A stretch of DNA of 64,000 nucleotides from an uncultured Eubacteriales bacterium (GTDB lineage: Bacteria > Bacillota > Clostridia > Oscillospirales > Acutalibacteraceae). Location of the stretch: the NCBI GenBank assembly GCA_951801675.1, contig CATONX010000002.1:1-64000 (forward strand), given 5' to 3'. The notes below the pieces were generated by a model that saw only the letters and a list, made by a program, of their open reading frames with translations, ran no database searches and had not been told where the DNA came from. A program made the translations under genes and the position numbers. Positions 19,901 to 29,079 of this stretch are shown piece after piece (within the stretch, counting starts at the first letter, position 1; the number at the start of each line of letters is the position of its first letter).

Positions 19901-20371
19901 CGCCAGATAGCCGGAAATATCGGCTCCATTGCCGTTAGCATCGGCGTAGCCGTCCGTCAGACGGGGGGCAGGCTTGAGCACCTTGGAACGGCTGACGTAT
20001 TCGCCGTTCATAACCGTAACGATCACATACTCGTCGTTGACCGTTCCGGCAGCGTCGAGATAGTCGGTACTGTCGGTGACATCGGCAATCTTTACGCCAT
20101 TTTTGAAAACGGCGAAGTCGGTTCCCGTCAGGCGTTTGGCTGCATCGTCAAACCCGGTTGCTTCCTCGGGAAAGAGACGCCAGGAAAGGAACACACCGTT
20201 GCTCACGGCCGCGCAAAGGAAGCCGCGGTCCATTTCGCTTTCGTAGACATCGAATACGGCCTCCGGCAAGGAGGAAACCGTGCCTTCAGCGGCAGCCGTA
20301 TTGACGGCGAGCGGGGATAGACATAGAGTCAGTGCCAAAATCAGGGATGCTATTTTCTTGCTTTTTGCCAT
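16916..20371 (-). CDS. Secreted rhamnogalacturonan lyase-like protein, PL11 family, with a large internal insertion and two C-terminal modules
   Basis: Signal peptide MAKSKKIASLILALTLCLSPLAVNTAAAE; DRGFLCAAVSNGVFLSWRLFPEEATGFDD..., IKADLLGDYREELVLGT, LMSDRRYRVEINRQQGEYNQPAYTGYYYG. Confidence 0.9.
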   Translation of the reverse strand: MAKSKKIASLILALTLCLSPLAVNTAAAEGTVSSLPEAVFDVYESEMDRGFLCAAVSNGVFLSWRLFPEEATGFDDAAKRLTGTDFAVFKNGVKIADVTDSTDYLDAAGTVNDEYVIVTVMNGEYVSRSKVLKPAPRLTDGYADANGNGADISGYLAFPLHRPADVTLPHSTIAGETQTWPYYMDEMQVADVDGSGQLSFVIKWQGHNPDVINPDYTTPVIYQCYKLDGTILWEINLGINIRAGQHYSAPNLEDLDGDGKAEFLVKTAPGSKWRSFENGVYDDSVPYTYITMVETGQTRWDGTSNWSHEDDFRTNDGTTTPATRENGTLFQWMVQFFKNWQDHPEVRAAYYGPNLEYNAYEDRGGYGWWAYPPQVLLGMYPADYERLGLDGQEAGPVGTAGTYNTFVESAADTGWTQEQWEILNAMPKDPAAFKKHVITDEEALALAHLFYANRNPQNRFVSGHVIDAPEFYTVFNGTTGAEMDTIPYAVQAGMKDPVTGKYYPDIGILWNDFTATVEPMNRVERSKSSAAYLDGPGKNPSSLVGRGYYSRTTFTRYDWDGENLTSKVIADTGFEVCPNPFKNSANNNSGGRVAYSRTHGGPGRGEGPNVFDPKTPRDVVRDENGKGYSATEQGQHQMSIMDVDGDGYDEIIHGGVTYNSDGSIRHVEYYWHFANGSTSTEPGVGPGTWDKIQHGNAIQVAYLHPDQTDPMTWMDTAEGGWVGAIMQNANTGEIVYFDANGTAEAWSGSSLYHGRATMGKFTDEPGWQVVGNNNRTRTTPIGILGGLRQYDGTKSAYNPSVGTNFTINWRPNLTTQVVAGTNGTLGAAANVTLQDSDGKGGAFTNILRTKDTLVHGGTKGQPAIKADLLGDYREELVLGTTNEAGPELRIYFNAEDSTHKLATLMSDRRYRVEINRQQGEYNQPAYTGYYYGSDMRMDVYFQSIQPKLSSTVYNANTDQDQYLVNETITATISTPTNVNQVALQTEAGLGLAAFTGVETVGNYKVWTLQFPLGTAGSRTLNVLAAGEDGVLTASGVAVSFAVGSKPVAPPVGDNPQVNGVKLVSGTMKVNTPITFEIRTTTAVTKVAFFNESGAGLAASTTPTYVDEGGERIWTVTLSLGSPGSRTLTAKAQGAEGKWIDSDKTIQFSLTK

Positions 20372-20825
20372 TTTTCTACGCCTCCATTCTTCTTATGCAT
20401 GGTTTTTTATGTTTTTCCGGCAGTTTTCCCTCCTTTTCATGCCATATATTTGCGGATTTGTGCGTATATGATTCCAGCATCCGCATCAGTCGGGCCGGAA
20501 AGCCGCATGATATCTGCGGCAGCTTGCAGAATATCCTCTTTTTTTGCAGGCTGCCCCCGATCTTTATGGAATACTGCAGATTTTTAAAATTCTCCCTTTT
20601 AATCTGAAAAATCAAGCGTACCGGTTTTATCTTTCTTCCACAACTGGAGAAAATCGCCTTTTATGATCTAGACGCATAAAGTGTACCAGTTTATGGATGT
20701 GAATACTATTGACATATTCCATAATCATAGTGGTAAAAATATATAAGATTTACCAAATATAAACGTTACTTCATGAAATATCTAAGTTTACCGGTACAAT
20801 TAGAACATGCGCTGCGGTATCTCTG

Positions 20826-20887
20826 CCGTCGTATAAAAACGCCCGAATCAGCTGTCATCAGCCGTTTCGGGCGCTTTTATACGACGG
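20826..20887. repeat. Long near-perfect inverted repeat (22-nt arms, one mismatch)
   Basis: ccgtcgtataaaaacgcccgaa ... ttcgggcgcttttatacgacgg. Confidence 0.85.
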
Positions 20888-21121
20888 TTTAAGAAGGCGG
20901 CCGCAGATGAACCAATGCGGTCTTGCGATCGAATTATCATTTGGGAAGAACAGGGTTCCTCGAATTCAATCACATCCAGAGAAAATCACATGTTTGTGAT
21001 AAGCATTCAGACCTACCTCTTGAAGTTTCCGGAAAAAAGGGGAAAGCGGGCGGCAATGAGTTTTGCTTCGGGCCGACGGCAGCGCTATTTGCGCCTGGTA
21101 TGTTGCATTTCCATGTACAAC

Positions 21122-21167
21122 AAAAAAGCCACCCTGTAAACAATCCGTTTACAGGGTGGCTTTTTTT
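21122..21167 (-). terminator. Terminator immediately downstream of tRNA-Lys
   Basis: aaaaaagccaccctgtaaa..tttacagggtggcttttttt. Confidence 0.85.
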
Positions 21168-21242
21168 GGTGACCCATCGGAGATTCGAACTCCGGACACC
21201 TTGATTAAAAGTCAAGTGCTCTGCCAACTGAGCTAATGGGTC
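21167..21242 (-). tRNA. tRNA-Lys (anticodon TTT), CCA encoded
   Basis: Reverse complement GACCCATTAGCTCAGTTGGCAGAGCACTTGACTTTTAATCAAGGTGTCCGGAGTTCGAATCTCCGATGGGTCACCA. Confidence 0.97.
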
Positions 21243-21366
21243 AAATTTCAGTCACAGGCCTTTCCTACCGATCGCTTGGATAAGCCATAAAGTGACTAAA
21301 ATATTATAGCAATGGAAGCATGGCTTGTCAAGTATTTATTCCCAGTCTGGCAGCAAGATATCCGTT

Positions 21367-22980
21367 CTATCCGTGCTTTTTATGGATGAATTTCACAAAT
21401 AACCAAATCAGCATCACCATGGAGGCGCAGTATCCTAAGATTCCAAGGAAGGGAATCCCCAGAATCTGAGGCTGCATCTGCGTGGTGCAGATGAGGCTTG
21501 AGCCAATGAGGAGAGCGGCCGTAATGATGCCGACCACGATTTTATTGACCATTTTGTCCAGCTGGTTCAATGGTTCTTCCGAGCCGGTGATCTCCAGGTT
21601 GAGCTTTCCCTGCCCTTTGATGGCCATTTTCAAGGCGTCGGAAACCTGCGCGGGAATGTCCAGCGATTTGCGGGAGGTGGCCAGAAAGGACCGGCCCGCA
21701 TGGCGGATTTCCCGTTTGAAATCGAACTCTTCCGCTAGGTTGCCGGAGAGATGGTTGGCCATAATCTGAATGAAATTGACCTGGGGACACACCCGGCTGA
21801 GCACTCCCTCAATGGTGACTACGCCCCGGCCCAGCATGGTGATCTCAGCGGGCATGGATATGTTGTGGTCAGCGGCAAGGGTGGTTAGCTCGGTGACGAC
21901 TTTGCCCAAATCCATACTGCCAAGCTCCATACTGCCGTATTTCGTCAGCATGTCGTCGATGTCGGTATAAAGGCGGGCGTGGTTGATGCGGCCGTTGTGG
22001 TTGCCGATGGTCAGCAGGATGGTTTTGAGCTCATAAACGTCGGAGGTGACAATGGCCTTGACCGCGCGGCGAAAAAGCGCCTGGTCCCGAGGAGAAAGGC
22101 GCCCCATCATTCCCAGATCCAGCCAGATGACCTTCCCGCCTCGTACCCGGATGTTGCCCGGATGAGGGTCGGCGTGGAAAAAGGCGTCGTCAAGTATCTG
22201 CTTAACGTAGTTTTGCGCCAGCTTGATCCCGATTTCCTCCATGTCGTACCCGTGCTGCTCCAAGGCCTTCCCGTCGTCGAGCGAATAGCCGTCGATGTAC
22301 TCCATCACCAGCAGCTGCGGCGTGGTCAGCTTCCACACCACCTGAGGCCAGCCGATGTAGGCGATGTCCGCGTTGCACTTGGCGAATTCCCGGATGTGGT
22401 CGGCTTCCACCAGGAAATCCATCTCCTGCTGGGCCACGTTCCACATTTCTCCCAGTACCGCCTTCAGGTCGATCACATCCCCCGCCGGACCGCTGACGAA
22501 ATGCAGAAGGCCCACCGCCTTTTGCATCAGGCGGATGTCCCTTGACATGGTTTCCCGGATACCGGGACGCTGCACCTTGATGACCACGTCCGACCCGTCC
22601 AGAAGGGTCGCCCGGTGCACCTGGGCGATGGAGGCGGACCCCAGAGGCTGCTCGTCAATAAAGGAGAAAATTTCCGCCGCCGGCTTTTCGTACTGCTCCT
22701 CGATAACCGCTTTTACCTGTTCAAACGCAAAGGCCTTTACGTCGGCGCGCAGCTTCGTCAGCTCCAGGCAGTACCGCTCGGGCAGAATGTCGGTGCGCAT
22801 AGACATGATCTGCCCGAGCTTGACATAGGTGGGCCCCAGATCCTCCAGAATCAAGCGCAGCTTTTGAGGGGTCATCCCTTTGACCACGCCGTGTCTAGCC
22901 AGGATCTCCAGCATTTCCTTCAGGCGCTGCCGGGTAGGATTCTCTTTATTCTTCTTCGTCGGTGTCGCACTCGCACTCAT
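21367..22980 (-). CDS. ABC1/UbiB (AarF) family atypical kinase
   Basis: EDLGPTYVKLGQIMSMRTDILPERYCLELTKL..., PLGSASIAQVHRATLLDGSDVVIKVQRPG, FHADPHPGNI; two C-terminal TM helices. Confidence 0.92.
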   Translation of the reverse strand: MSASATPTKKNKENPTRQRLKEMLEILARHGVVKGMTPQKLRLILEDLGPTYVKLGQIMSMRTDILPERYCLELTKLRADVKAFAFEQVKAVIEEQYEKPAAEIFSFIDEQPLGSASIAQVHRATLLDGSDVVIKVQRPGIRETMSRDIRLMQKAVGLLHFVSGPAGDVIDLKAVLGEMWNVAQQEMDFLVEADHIREFAKCNADIAYIGWPQVVWKLTTPQLLVMEYIDGYSLDDGKALEQHGYDMEEIGIKLAQNYVKQILDDAFFHADPHPGNIRVRGGKVIWLDLGMMGRLSPRDQALFRRAVKAIVTSDVYELKTILLTIGNHNGRINHARLYTDIDDMLTKYGSMELGSMDLGKVVTELTTLAADHNISMPAEITMLGRGVVTIEGVLSRVCPQVNFIQIMANHLSGNLAEEFDFKREIRHAGRSFLATSRKSLDIPAQVSDALKMAIKGQGKLNLEITGSEEPLNQLDKMVNKIVVGIITAALLIGSSLICTTQMQPQILGIPFLGILGYCASMVMLIWLFVKFIHKKHG

Positions 22981-23293
22981 TGGTTTTCTCCATCTCGTTG
23001 AGCTTCTTTTTGAGAGCCTCCAGCTCCTCGGGGGTCAGCTTGTCCACGGCGTTTAGAAGATCCTCCGCCTTCGGCTCGGCGGCCTCTTCCTTCACCACCG
23101 TCACATGGACATGCTCCTTCACCGCTTCGTCCACCTTGTGCTTGAGCTCCTCGTTGAGCACCTTGCCCTGCTCCACCGTCAGCTCGCCCTTTTTGACGAA
23201 TTCTTCCACCAAACTGCCGGCCTTTTCCGCCGTGCAGGCTACCGCACCGATGCCGGCCAATAACACGCGTTTCATTTCTTCCGTAAAGTTCAT
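22946..23293 (-). CDS. Phasin-like / coiled-coil small protein
   Basis: MNFTEEMKRVLLAGIGAVACTAEKAGSLVEEFVKKGELTVEQGKVLNEELKHKV...; overlaps UbiB-family start. Confidence 0.75.
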   Translation of the reverse strand: MNFTEEMKRVLLAGIGAVACTAEKAGSLVEEFVKKGELTVEQGKVLNEELKHKVDEAVKEHVHVTVVKEEAAEPKAEDLLNAVDKLTPEELEALKKKLNEMEKTNECECDTDEEE

Positions 23294-23524
23294 GAGAAAT
23301 CCTCCTTATGGCTCATTTTTTGGGAAAGGGACATTCGTCTGTGAATAAACAGAAAGGCGCCCGCGAAATAAGCGGGCGCCTCTTTTGCAATCGACTGGTA
23401 TCAACCCGCTTATGGATGGTTCGCGGTATACCGGTATCTGTGTGTCCCATTATACCTGTGAGCGCCCGCTTTGTCAAACGCCGGGCGAAGGCCCGTTTCT
23501 TAGTGTGCGGCGCGGGCCCCTAAG

Positions 23525-25078
23525 TTATTCGCGGCGCCCGGCAGACGCTTTGAAGATGGACTGGAACCATTTGAGGTCCTCGCCGTTAAAGCAGCCGGTG
23601 ATGGGCAGCAATAGGGCGTAGAGCAGCAGGGTGGCCACGATCTGTTCAATGGCCGTAAACCAGGCGGGCTGGGATAAAAAATGCGGAATCAGCCGGAAGG
23701 ACAGGGAAACCGAAAGGGAAGAGAGGGCCGCGCAGAGGGCGGGCCGCAGAATCCAGCAGGAGACGTTTAATTTGATTTGAGACACCTTTACAAGCCGGCT
23801 GATGCTCAAAAGGGAATTGAGGACATTGCTGAAATACAAAACGATCAGGTATCCTTCCACGCCTTTCATCGGGATCAGCCACCAGATGAGGCCGATGCGG
23901 ATGACCGAGTCGATGGTATTGGTGCGCAGGGTGCTCAGCTGCTCGCCCAGGCCCTTGAGCATGCCGTCCACCACGTTGTCCAGGTACATCAGCGGCACCA
24001 ACGGGGCAAGGAGCTTGAGCAGATGGCCGCAGTCCTTGGAGTTATAAATCGCCAGCCCCAATTCGTCGGAAAAGCAAATGTAAATGCTGGTCATGACGAT
24101 GGAGAACAATAGGGTGATCTGAAAGGCCCGGGAAGCAATGTTGCTGATACGGCGCTTGTTTTTGACGGCGTTTGCTTCCGAAATCTCAGGGATCAGCAGG
24201 CTCGTGAAGGAAGAGAGAAAGGCGGCAGGGAAGAAGAGGATGGGCATGACCATCCCTTTTAACATGCCGAATACCGACAAAGACCCTTCCGTGGAAGCCC
24301 CATGCTTTTTGAGTCCGGCAGGGATCATGGTGTTTTCCAGAGTGATCAGGCCGTTTCGCAGGTAGGAGCTGGCGGACACCGGCAGAATGATGGCAAAAAT
24401 CCGCTTGAAAACCCCGCGCTTGGTGGGCTGGTCGGTCCCGGTCTTACGCTTTTCGAAGCAGTAGAGCACAAACACAAAGAGGCAGGAAAGTACCTCGGAC
24501 GCCACCGACCCGATGACGATGGCACAGCAGGCGTATTCCAGCGAATCGGGCATAAACAGGGTAATGACCAAAATGGTGGCGGCCATTCCGGCGAACTGCT
24601 CGAAAATTTGGGCGGCTGAGGATTTGACCACCCGCCGCTTAGCTAAAAAGTAGCCGTTAAAGCAGGAGGACACTGCCAGAAACGGCAGGGCAAAGGCCAG
24701 CACCCGCAGGGAGAGGACGGTACGCGAATCGGCGAGCCACTGGTTTCCGATAAGTCCCGCCGAACAAAAAAGAACGCTCCCCGCCGTCACGCTTAAGAGC
24801 ATGCTCAAGGCCACGCATTTTCGCATGGCGTAGCGGGCGGTGTTTTCATTGCCCTTGGCCGACTCTTCGGTGGTAAGCCTTGTAACCGCCAAGCTGATGC
24901 CGGAGGTGGACACCGTGATAAACAAACAGTAAACCGACACGATGAGCTGGTAAAGTCCCATGCCCTCCGCGCCGATTTTGTTGGAGATATACACGGTATA
25001 GGAAATGTCCACCGTTTTTAAAAACAGGGCGGTGGCGGTCATAACCAGCCCGCTTAGAAGAAACGCTCGTTTTTTCAT
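23525..25078 (-). CDS. SpoVB-like polysaccharide/oligosaccharide flippase (MATE/MOP superfamily)
   Basis: MKKRAFLLSGLVMTATALFLKTVDISYTVYISNKIGAEGMGLYQLIVSVYCLFITVSTSGISLAVTRL. Confidence 0.85.
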   Translation of the reverse strand: MKKRAFLLSGLVMTATALFLKTVDISYTVYISNKIGAEGMGLYQLIVSVYCLFITVSTSGISLAVTRLTTEESAKGNENTARYAMRKCVALSMLLSVTAGSVLFCSAGLIGNQWLADSRTVLSLRVLAFALPFLAVSSCFNGYFLAKRRVVKSSAAQIFEQFAGMAATILVITLFMPDSLEYACCAIVIGSVASEVLSCLFVFVLYCFEKRKTGTDQPTKRGVFKRIFAIILPVSASSYLRNGLITLENTMIPAGLKKHGASTEGSLSVFGMLKGMVMPILFFPAAFLSSFTSLLIPEISEANAVKNKRRISNIASRAFQITLLFSIVMTSIYICFSDELGLAIYNSKDCGHLLKLLAPLVPLMYLDNVVDGMLKGLGEQLSTLRTNTIDSVIRIGLIWWLIPMKGVEGYLIVLYFSNVLNSLLSISRLVKVSQIKLNVSCWILRPALCAALSSLSVSLSFRLIPHFLSQPAWFTAIEQIVATLLLYALLLPITGCFNGEDLKWFQSIFKASAGRRE

Positions 25079-25185
25079 CGATTCACACCTTCACGATCCC
25101 TAGGGGGATTTTGGTACAAAGGTATCAGTCAATGATATGTCCAAACGTGGCGTCTCATGTCAGTTTTGTTGCGAAGGGAAATAGG

Positions 25186-25488
25186 TTACGGGTTCCAGAG
25201 ATAGATGGAAAGGTCCACCGTGGAGTCCTTTCGCAGTGCGATTCCTTCGGCTAAAAGCCGCCGTTCCTGCTCCCCGGGCAGGCCGAAGGTGCCTTCCGGC
25301 GCCATGCCGCCCAGACGGCTGACCACCCGGTGGCAGGGAACCGCAGGGTCCTTGCAGCGGCACAGGGCACCGCCCACCACCCGGGAGGCCCTGGGACTTC
25401 CGGCCAAGGCGGCGATCTGCCCATAGGTGGCCACTTTGCCCTTTGGAATGCGGCGCACGGCAGCATAAACCGCGTCATAAAAGGTCAT
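25186..25488 (-). CDS. MGMT-family DNA alkyltransferase
   Basis: VRRIPKGKVATYGQIAALAGSPRASRVVGGALCRCKDPAVPCHRVVSRLG (PCHRV active-site motif). Confidence 0.9.
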   Translation of the reverse strand: MTFYDAVYAAVRRIPKGKVATYGQIAALAGSPRASRVVGGALCRCKDPAVPCHRVVSRLGGMAPEGTFGLPGEQERRLLAEGIALRKDSTVDLSIYLWNP

Positions 25489-25600
25489 TCGGCTCGTCCT
25501 TTCTTTCTAAGAAAATTGAAAATCCCGCTTGGGTATGCTACCATGATACCAAAGATCCCCGCCGCCTGCAAAGGGCGGCGGCGAAAGGCGGCAGGTATCT

Positions 25601-26542
25601 ATGGAAAAAATTGCGTCCGATTTGACGAAGCTCATCGGGAACACTCCTTTGCTGGAGCTGTCCCGGTATGGAGCCGCGGTGCAGGCAGGCGCCAGGCTTT
25701 TGGCTAAGCTTGAGTGCTTCAACCCCTGTTCCTCGGCCAAGGACCGGGTGGGCTATGCCATGATTGAGGAAGCACAGCGACAGGGCCTGCTCAAACCCGG
25801 CAGCGTCATCATCGAGCCCACCTCCGGCAACACCGGGGTAGGGCTTGCCTTTGTGGCAGCCATCAAGGGATATCCCCTGATCCTCACCATGCCCGAAACC
25901 ATGTCCCACGAACGCATGGCGCTTCTGGCGGCGCTGGGGGCTAGACTGGTGCTTACCCCGGGAGAGAAGGGAATGAGCGGGTCCATCGAAAAGGCCAGGG
26001 AGCTGGCGAAGGAATATGAGTCGGCCTTCCTTCCCATGCAGTTCGATAACTCAGCCAATCCCGCCGCCCACAAGGCTACCACCGGCCCGGAAATCTGGCG
26101 GGATACCGACGGGAAGGTGGACCTGTTTGTCGCGGGAGTGGGGACCGGCGGCACTCTCACCGGCGTGGGCCAATTCCTGCGCGAGCAAAACCCGGCGGTA
26201 ACGCTCGTAGCGGTGGAGCCGGCCGGATCCCCGGTCCTCTCCGGCGGGAAGGCGGGCCCCCACGGCTTGCAGGGAATCGGCGCAGGTTTCGTACCCAAGG
26301 TGCTCGACACCTCCCTGATCGATGAGACAATCCGGGTGACCGATGAGGAAGCTTATGCCGCCAGCCGGACATTGGCGAAGACGGAAGGGCTTTTGTGCGG
26401 CATTTCCTCCGGCGCGGCGCTTCACGCGGCGGCAGAGCTTTCCCGCCGTGCGCAAAACGCGGGAAAGACCATCGTGGTGCTGCTGCCGGATACGGGCGAG
26501 CGGTACCTATCCACCCCGCTGTTCGAAGAAGAACGCGGATAA
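25601..26542 (+). CDS. cysK: Cysteine synthase (O-acetylserine sulfhydrylase)
   Basis: [54 protein letters not shown]. Confidence 0.94.
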   Translation: MEKIASDLTKLIGNTPLLELSRYGAAVQAGARLLAKLECFNPCSSAKDRVGYAMIEEAQRQGLLKPGSVIIEPTSGNTGVGLAFVAAIKGYPLILTMPETMSHERMALLAALGARLVLTPGEKGMSGSIEKARELAKEYESAFLPMQFDNSANPAAHKATTGPEIWRDTDGKVDLFVAGVGTGGTLTGVGQFLREQNPAVTLVAVEPAGSPVLSGGKAGPHGLQGIGAGFVPKVLDTSLIDETIRVTDEEAYAASRTLAKTEGLLCGISSGAALHAAAELSRRAQNAGKTIVVLLPDTGERYLSTPLFEEERG

Positions 26543-26588
26543 AGTAAGCGGAAGGCCCGCGGTACCACGGGCCTTCCGCTTACTTTTG
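26541..26588. terminator. Rho-independent terminator
   Basis: aaagtaagcggaaggcccg..cgggccttccgcttacttt. Confidence 0.85.
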
Positions 26589-26791
26589 TGCAGCCGCAAA
26601 GAAAGAGCCGCACGGCGAGCAGGTTTCTTTGAAGAGGCGCTGCCTTTCTTACGGGAAAGAGGAAGCCCCCTATTTTCTGCTTTTGTATGCCTTGGGATTC
26701 AAAAAAGACGCGTAAGAGCTTAGAAATAGGAAGAGTGGTTTTCATGGAAAGCTCGTTTACAGCGCCCGCCCTCTGGGCGAAGAGACAGAGC

Positions 26792-28570
26792 TCAATAAAT
26801 CCCGTAAAGGATGACCCGCAGCGATTTATTTGCGGAATGATACCAGCCGTTTCTGGAATAGGGATCCGTGAGCGCGTCCCCGTACCGGCGGTAGCCGGGC
26901 GGGTTAAAAAATTCCGAAAAGAGCGCGTCGCTTGCAAAAGAAACGTAAATATAGTCCCGCCCGGAAGCCTTTGCATTTGCCAGGGCCTGATGCCCACGGG
27001 CCAGAAACGTGGAGGAATCGGACACCACCACGTCAAACACGCGCTGCTTGATGGAATTGTCTCCGCTTTCAGGCAGATAGGGGAACACCTGCTCGCTGAT
27101 CGCCTCATAAATGGTGAGCGCTTCGTCGGTAGTCAGGCAGAAGTATTCCCTCGCCGTATATCCATTTGTCGGCAGCCCTTCTTTTTGAAGCCATTCCTGC
27201 AGGTCTTGCCTGTCCACTGCCCCGGAGGATGCGTCCATGTGGTAATACTGGCCGTCGAGCTTTGCCATGTTCCAAACGTGGCCGGCCTCTTCGCCCACGT
27301 CCTCCCCATCGTAATACACCTTGAAGCACTCGATGCCGTTCATCTGCAAAAGAAGCTGCATGGCGGAGGCAAATCCGTCGCAGTTGGTCTTGTTCCGAAG
27401 CAGGGCGGCGTTTAACGTATAATGCTCCGGGTCTGAGGAAAAGTCGTTTCCATATTCGCCGAATTCCTGATAGGTCACGTGGGTGACCAAATAGTCGTAC
27501 AGGTACGCCGCCTTCTCAAACTCCGTTTCAAAGGAAGGCATCTCTTCCACGATGGCCTGGGCCACCGGAATGGATTCCCTGTTTTTGCGGACAGGCCCCA
27601 TCTCAATTTCAGATAGAGCGATTACCGTCCAGTCCATCGAGGGAATCTCAATGGAAACCCCGTCGGCAATCTCCAGAGAATGCGCGCGGACTTGCGAGTC
27701 GATGCTGGAGTAGGAGGCGGTGGAGGAGGGGAATTGGGGATAGTCTGCCTTCATCAGGTTTAAAGCAAGATCTACTTCCTCAATGGTGTAGCTGCCCTTT
27801 AGGTCCAGTACCGATTTCCCCTGTTCAAAGGTGCATCGCAGCGCGTCGTACAATACCCCCATCCGTTCGTCCAACTGGGGGCGGTAATAGGGGGTGATGT
27901 ACGCGTCGAAGGGTCCGGTATGCGCGGCCACCTCTTCCTTGGTCAAAAGCTGTCCGTCCACCGCGGCGGCCGCGTTCTGCCCCTCGCAGATGCACTGGTA
28001 AGCTTGTGCAAGTACCTGAGGGTCTTTTGCCAGATCGGGATGGGACGAAATCTCCTCCCGTGCCGCCTGCAAAATAAAAACCGAATCCGTTATCTCGTCG
28101 AGAGCGGTTTGAGATACGTGCAGGATGGTGACCTCCGGAGAAAGAAAGCGCGGCGCCGGTATGCGAATAGGGCCCGCTATCCGAAGCCATACCACTGGCA
28201 GTTCCCCTGGAGATACCGCAACATTGTCCACGGCGGGCCCCAGATGGGGATAGTCCTCCGCCAGCGCCGTGCAGGCCGCTTGCACCTGCTCAAAGGTGTA
28301 GGTACCCGGCAGGGTTATCTCTTCTTCCTGATGCTCGAGCCCGTAATACAGCGCCTGATACAGGCGGTCCGGCTCGCGGCTGGCGTCCAGCACCTGGGGA
28401 AACGCACCCTCATAGGAAGAAAGCTGTGATGAAGAAAGAACCCCGCCGTCCAGAAAGACGCAGTTTTGCACGTAAAAACTTAACCCTGTAAGACCCGCGC
28501 CTATCGCCAAAAGCGGCAGGATCACCAACAGGGCGATGCGAAGCTTCAAGTGTCCAGTTTTCTCTTTCAT
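26792..28570 (-). CDS. Membrane-anchored transglutaminase-like domain protein
   Basis: N-terminal TM; NCDGFASAMQLLLQMNGI, AGHVWNMAKLDGQYYHMDAS catalytic C-H-D pattern. Confidence 0.85.
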   Translation of the reverse strand: MKEKTGHLKLRIALLVILPLLAIGAGLTGLSFYVQNCVFLDGGVLSSSQLSSYEGAFPQVLDASREPDRLYQALYYGLEHQEEEITLPGTYTFEQVQAACTALAEDYPHLGPAVDNVAVSPGELPVVWLRIAGPIRIPAPRFLSPEVTILHVSQTALDEITDSVFILQAAREEISSHPDLAKDPQVLAQAYQCICEGQNAAAAVDGQLLTKEEVAAHTGPFDAYITPYYRPQLDERMGVLYDALRCTFEQGKSVLDLKGSYTIEEVDLALNLMKADYPQFPSSTASYSSIDSQVRAHSLEIADGVSIEIPSMDWTVIALSEIEMGPVRKNRESIPVAQAIVEEMPSFETEFEKAAYLYDYLVTHVTYQEFGEYGNDFSSDPEHYTLNAALLRNKTNCDGFASAMQLLLQMNGIECFKVYYDGEDVGEEAGHVWNMAKLDGQYYHMDASSGAVDRQDLQEWLQKEGLPTNGYTAREYFCLTTDEALTIYEAISEQVFPYLPESGDNSIKQRVFDVVVSDSSTFLARGHQALANAKASGRDYIYVSFASDALFSEFFNPPGYRRYGDALTDPYSRNGWYHSANKSLRVILYGIY

Positions 28571-28956
28571 TTTGTTCCCTCCTCCAAATCCCGTTTATTA
28601 TATCATATTTTTCAAATCCGTTCGAGCCTTATTGAAAAAGAATAAAGGCAGCCTGGATCGGCCTCCTTTTTCACCTGGTCAGCTTTGGCTGCCTGGCAGA
28701 GGGAAGAAAAGGCCAACCCAAGCCGGCCTTTTGTTTGGCCGGGAAAAACGATTGCGTGCGAACGGACGCAAACCGGCAGGAATTGATTTTCGGCCGGCAA
28801 TCGCTTTTCCATCACGCAATCTGGGGCGAGACGCGGGAAAGGTATGAAAGGTTCTAGTTGCGTCCCCTAAGAAAACGCAGGCAAAGGGGCTTTTGCTGCA
28901 CCGCCGCATCACAGAACGTATAGAAAGGACTCTGCCGGTTTGCTAGCCTTATACGC

Positions 28957-28994
28957 AAAGAAGGTGAAAGCCGATTGCCGCTTTCACCTTCTTT
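28957..28994. terminator. Hairpin/terminator (15-bp perfect arms)
   Basis: AAAGAAGGTGAAAGC-cgattgcc-GCTTTCACCTTCTTT. Confidence 0.7.
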
Positions 28995-29079
28995 GTGTGT
29001 TTAAAAACAAAGATAGAGGACTCTGTCAAGCTGGATAAAGACACGGTTTTCATGGTTATCTGCTGTGATTCTGGTCTTA

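Noticed and set aside
21979-22545. 188-aa plus-strand ORF in the UbiB gene
   Set aside because: Antisense to a conserved kinase; no motif.
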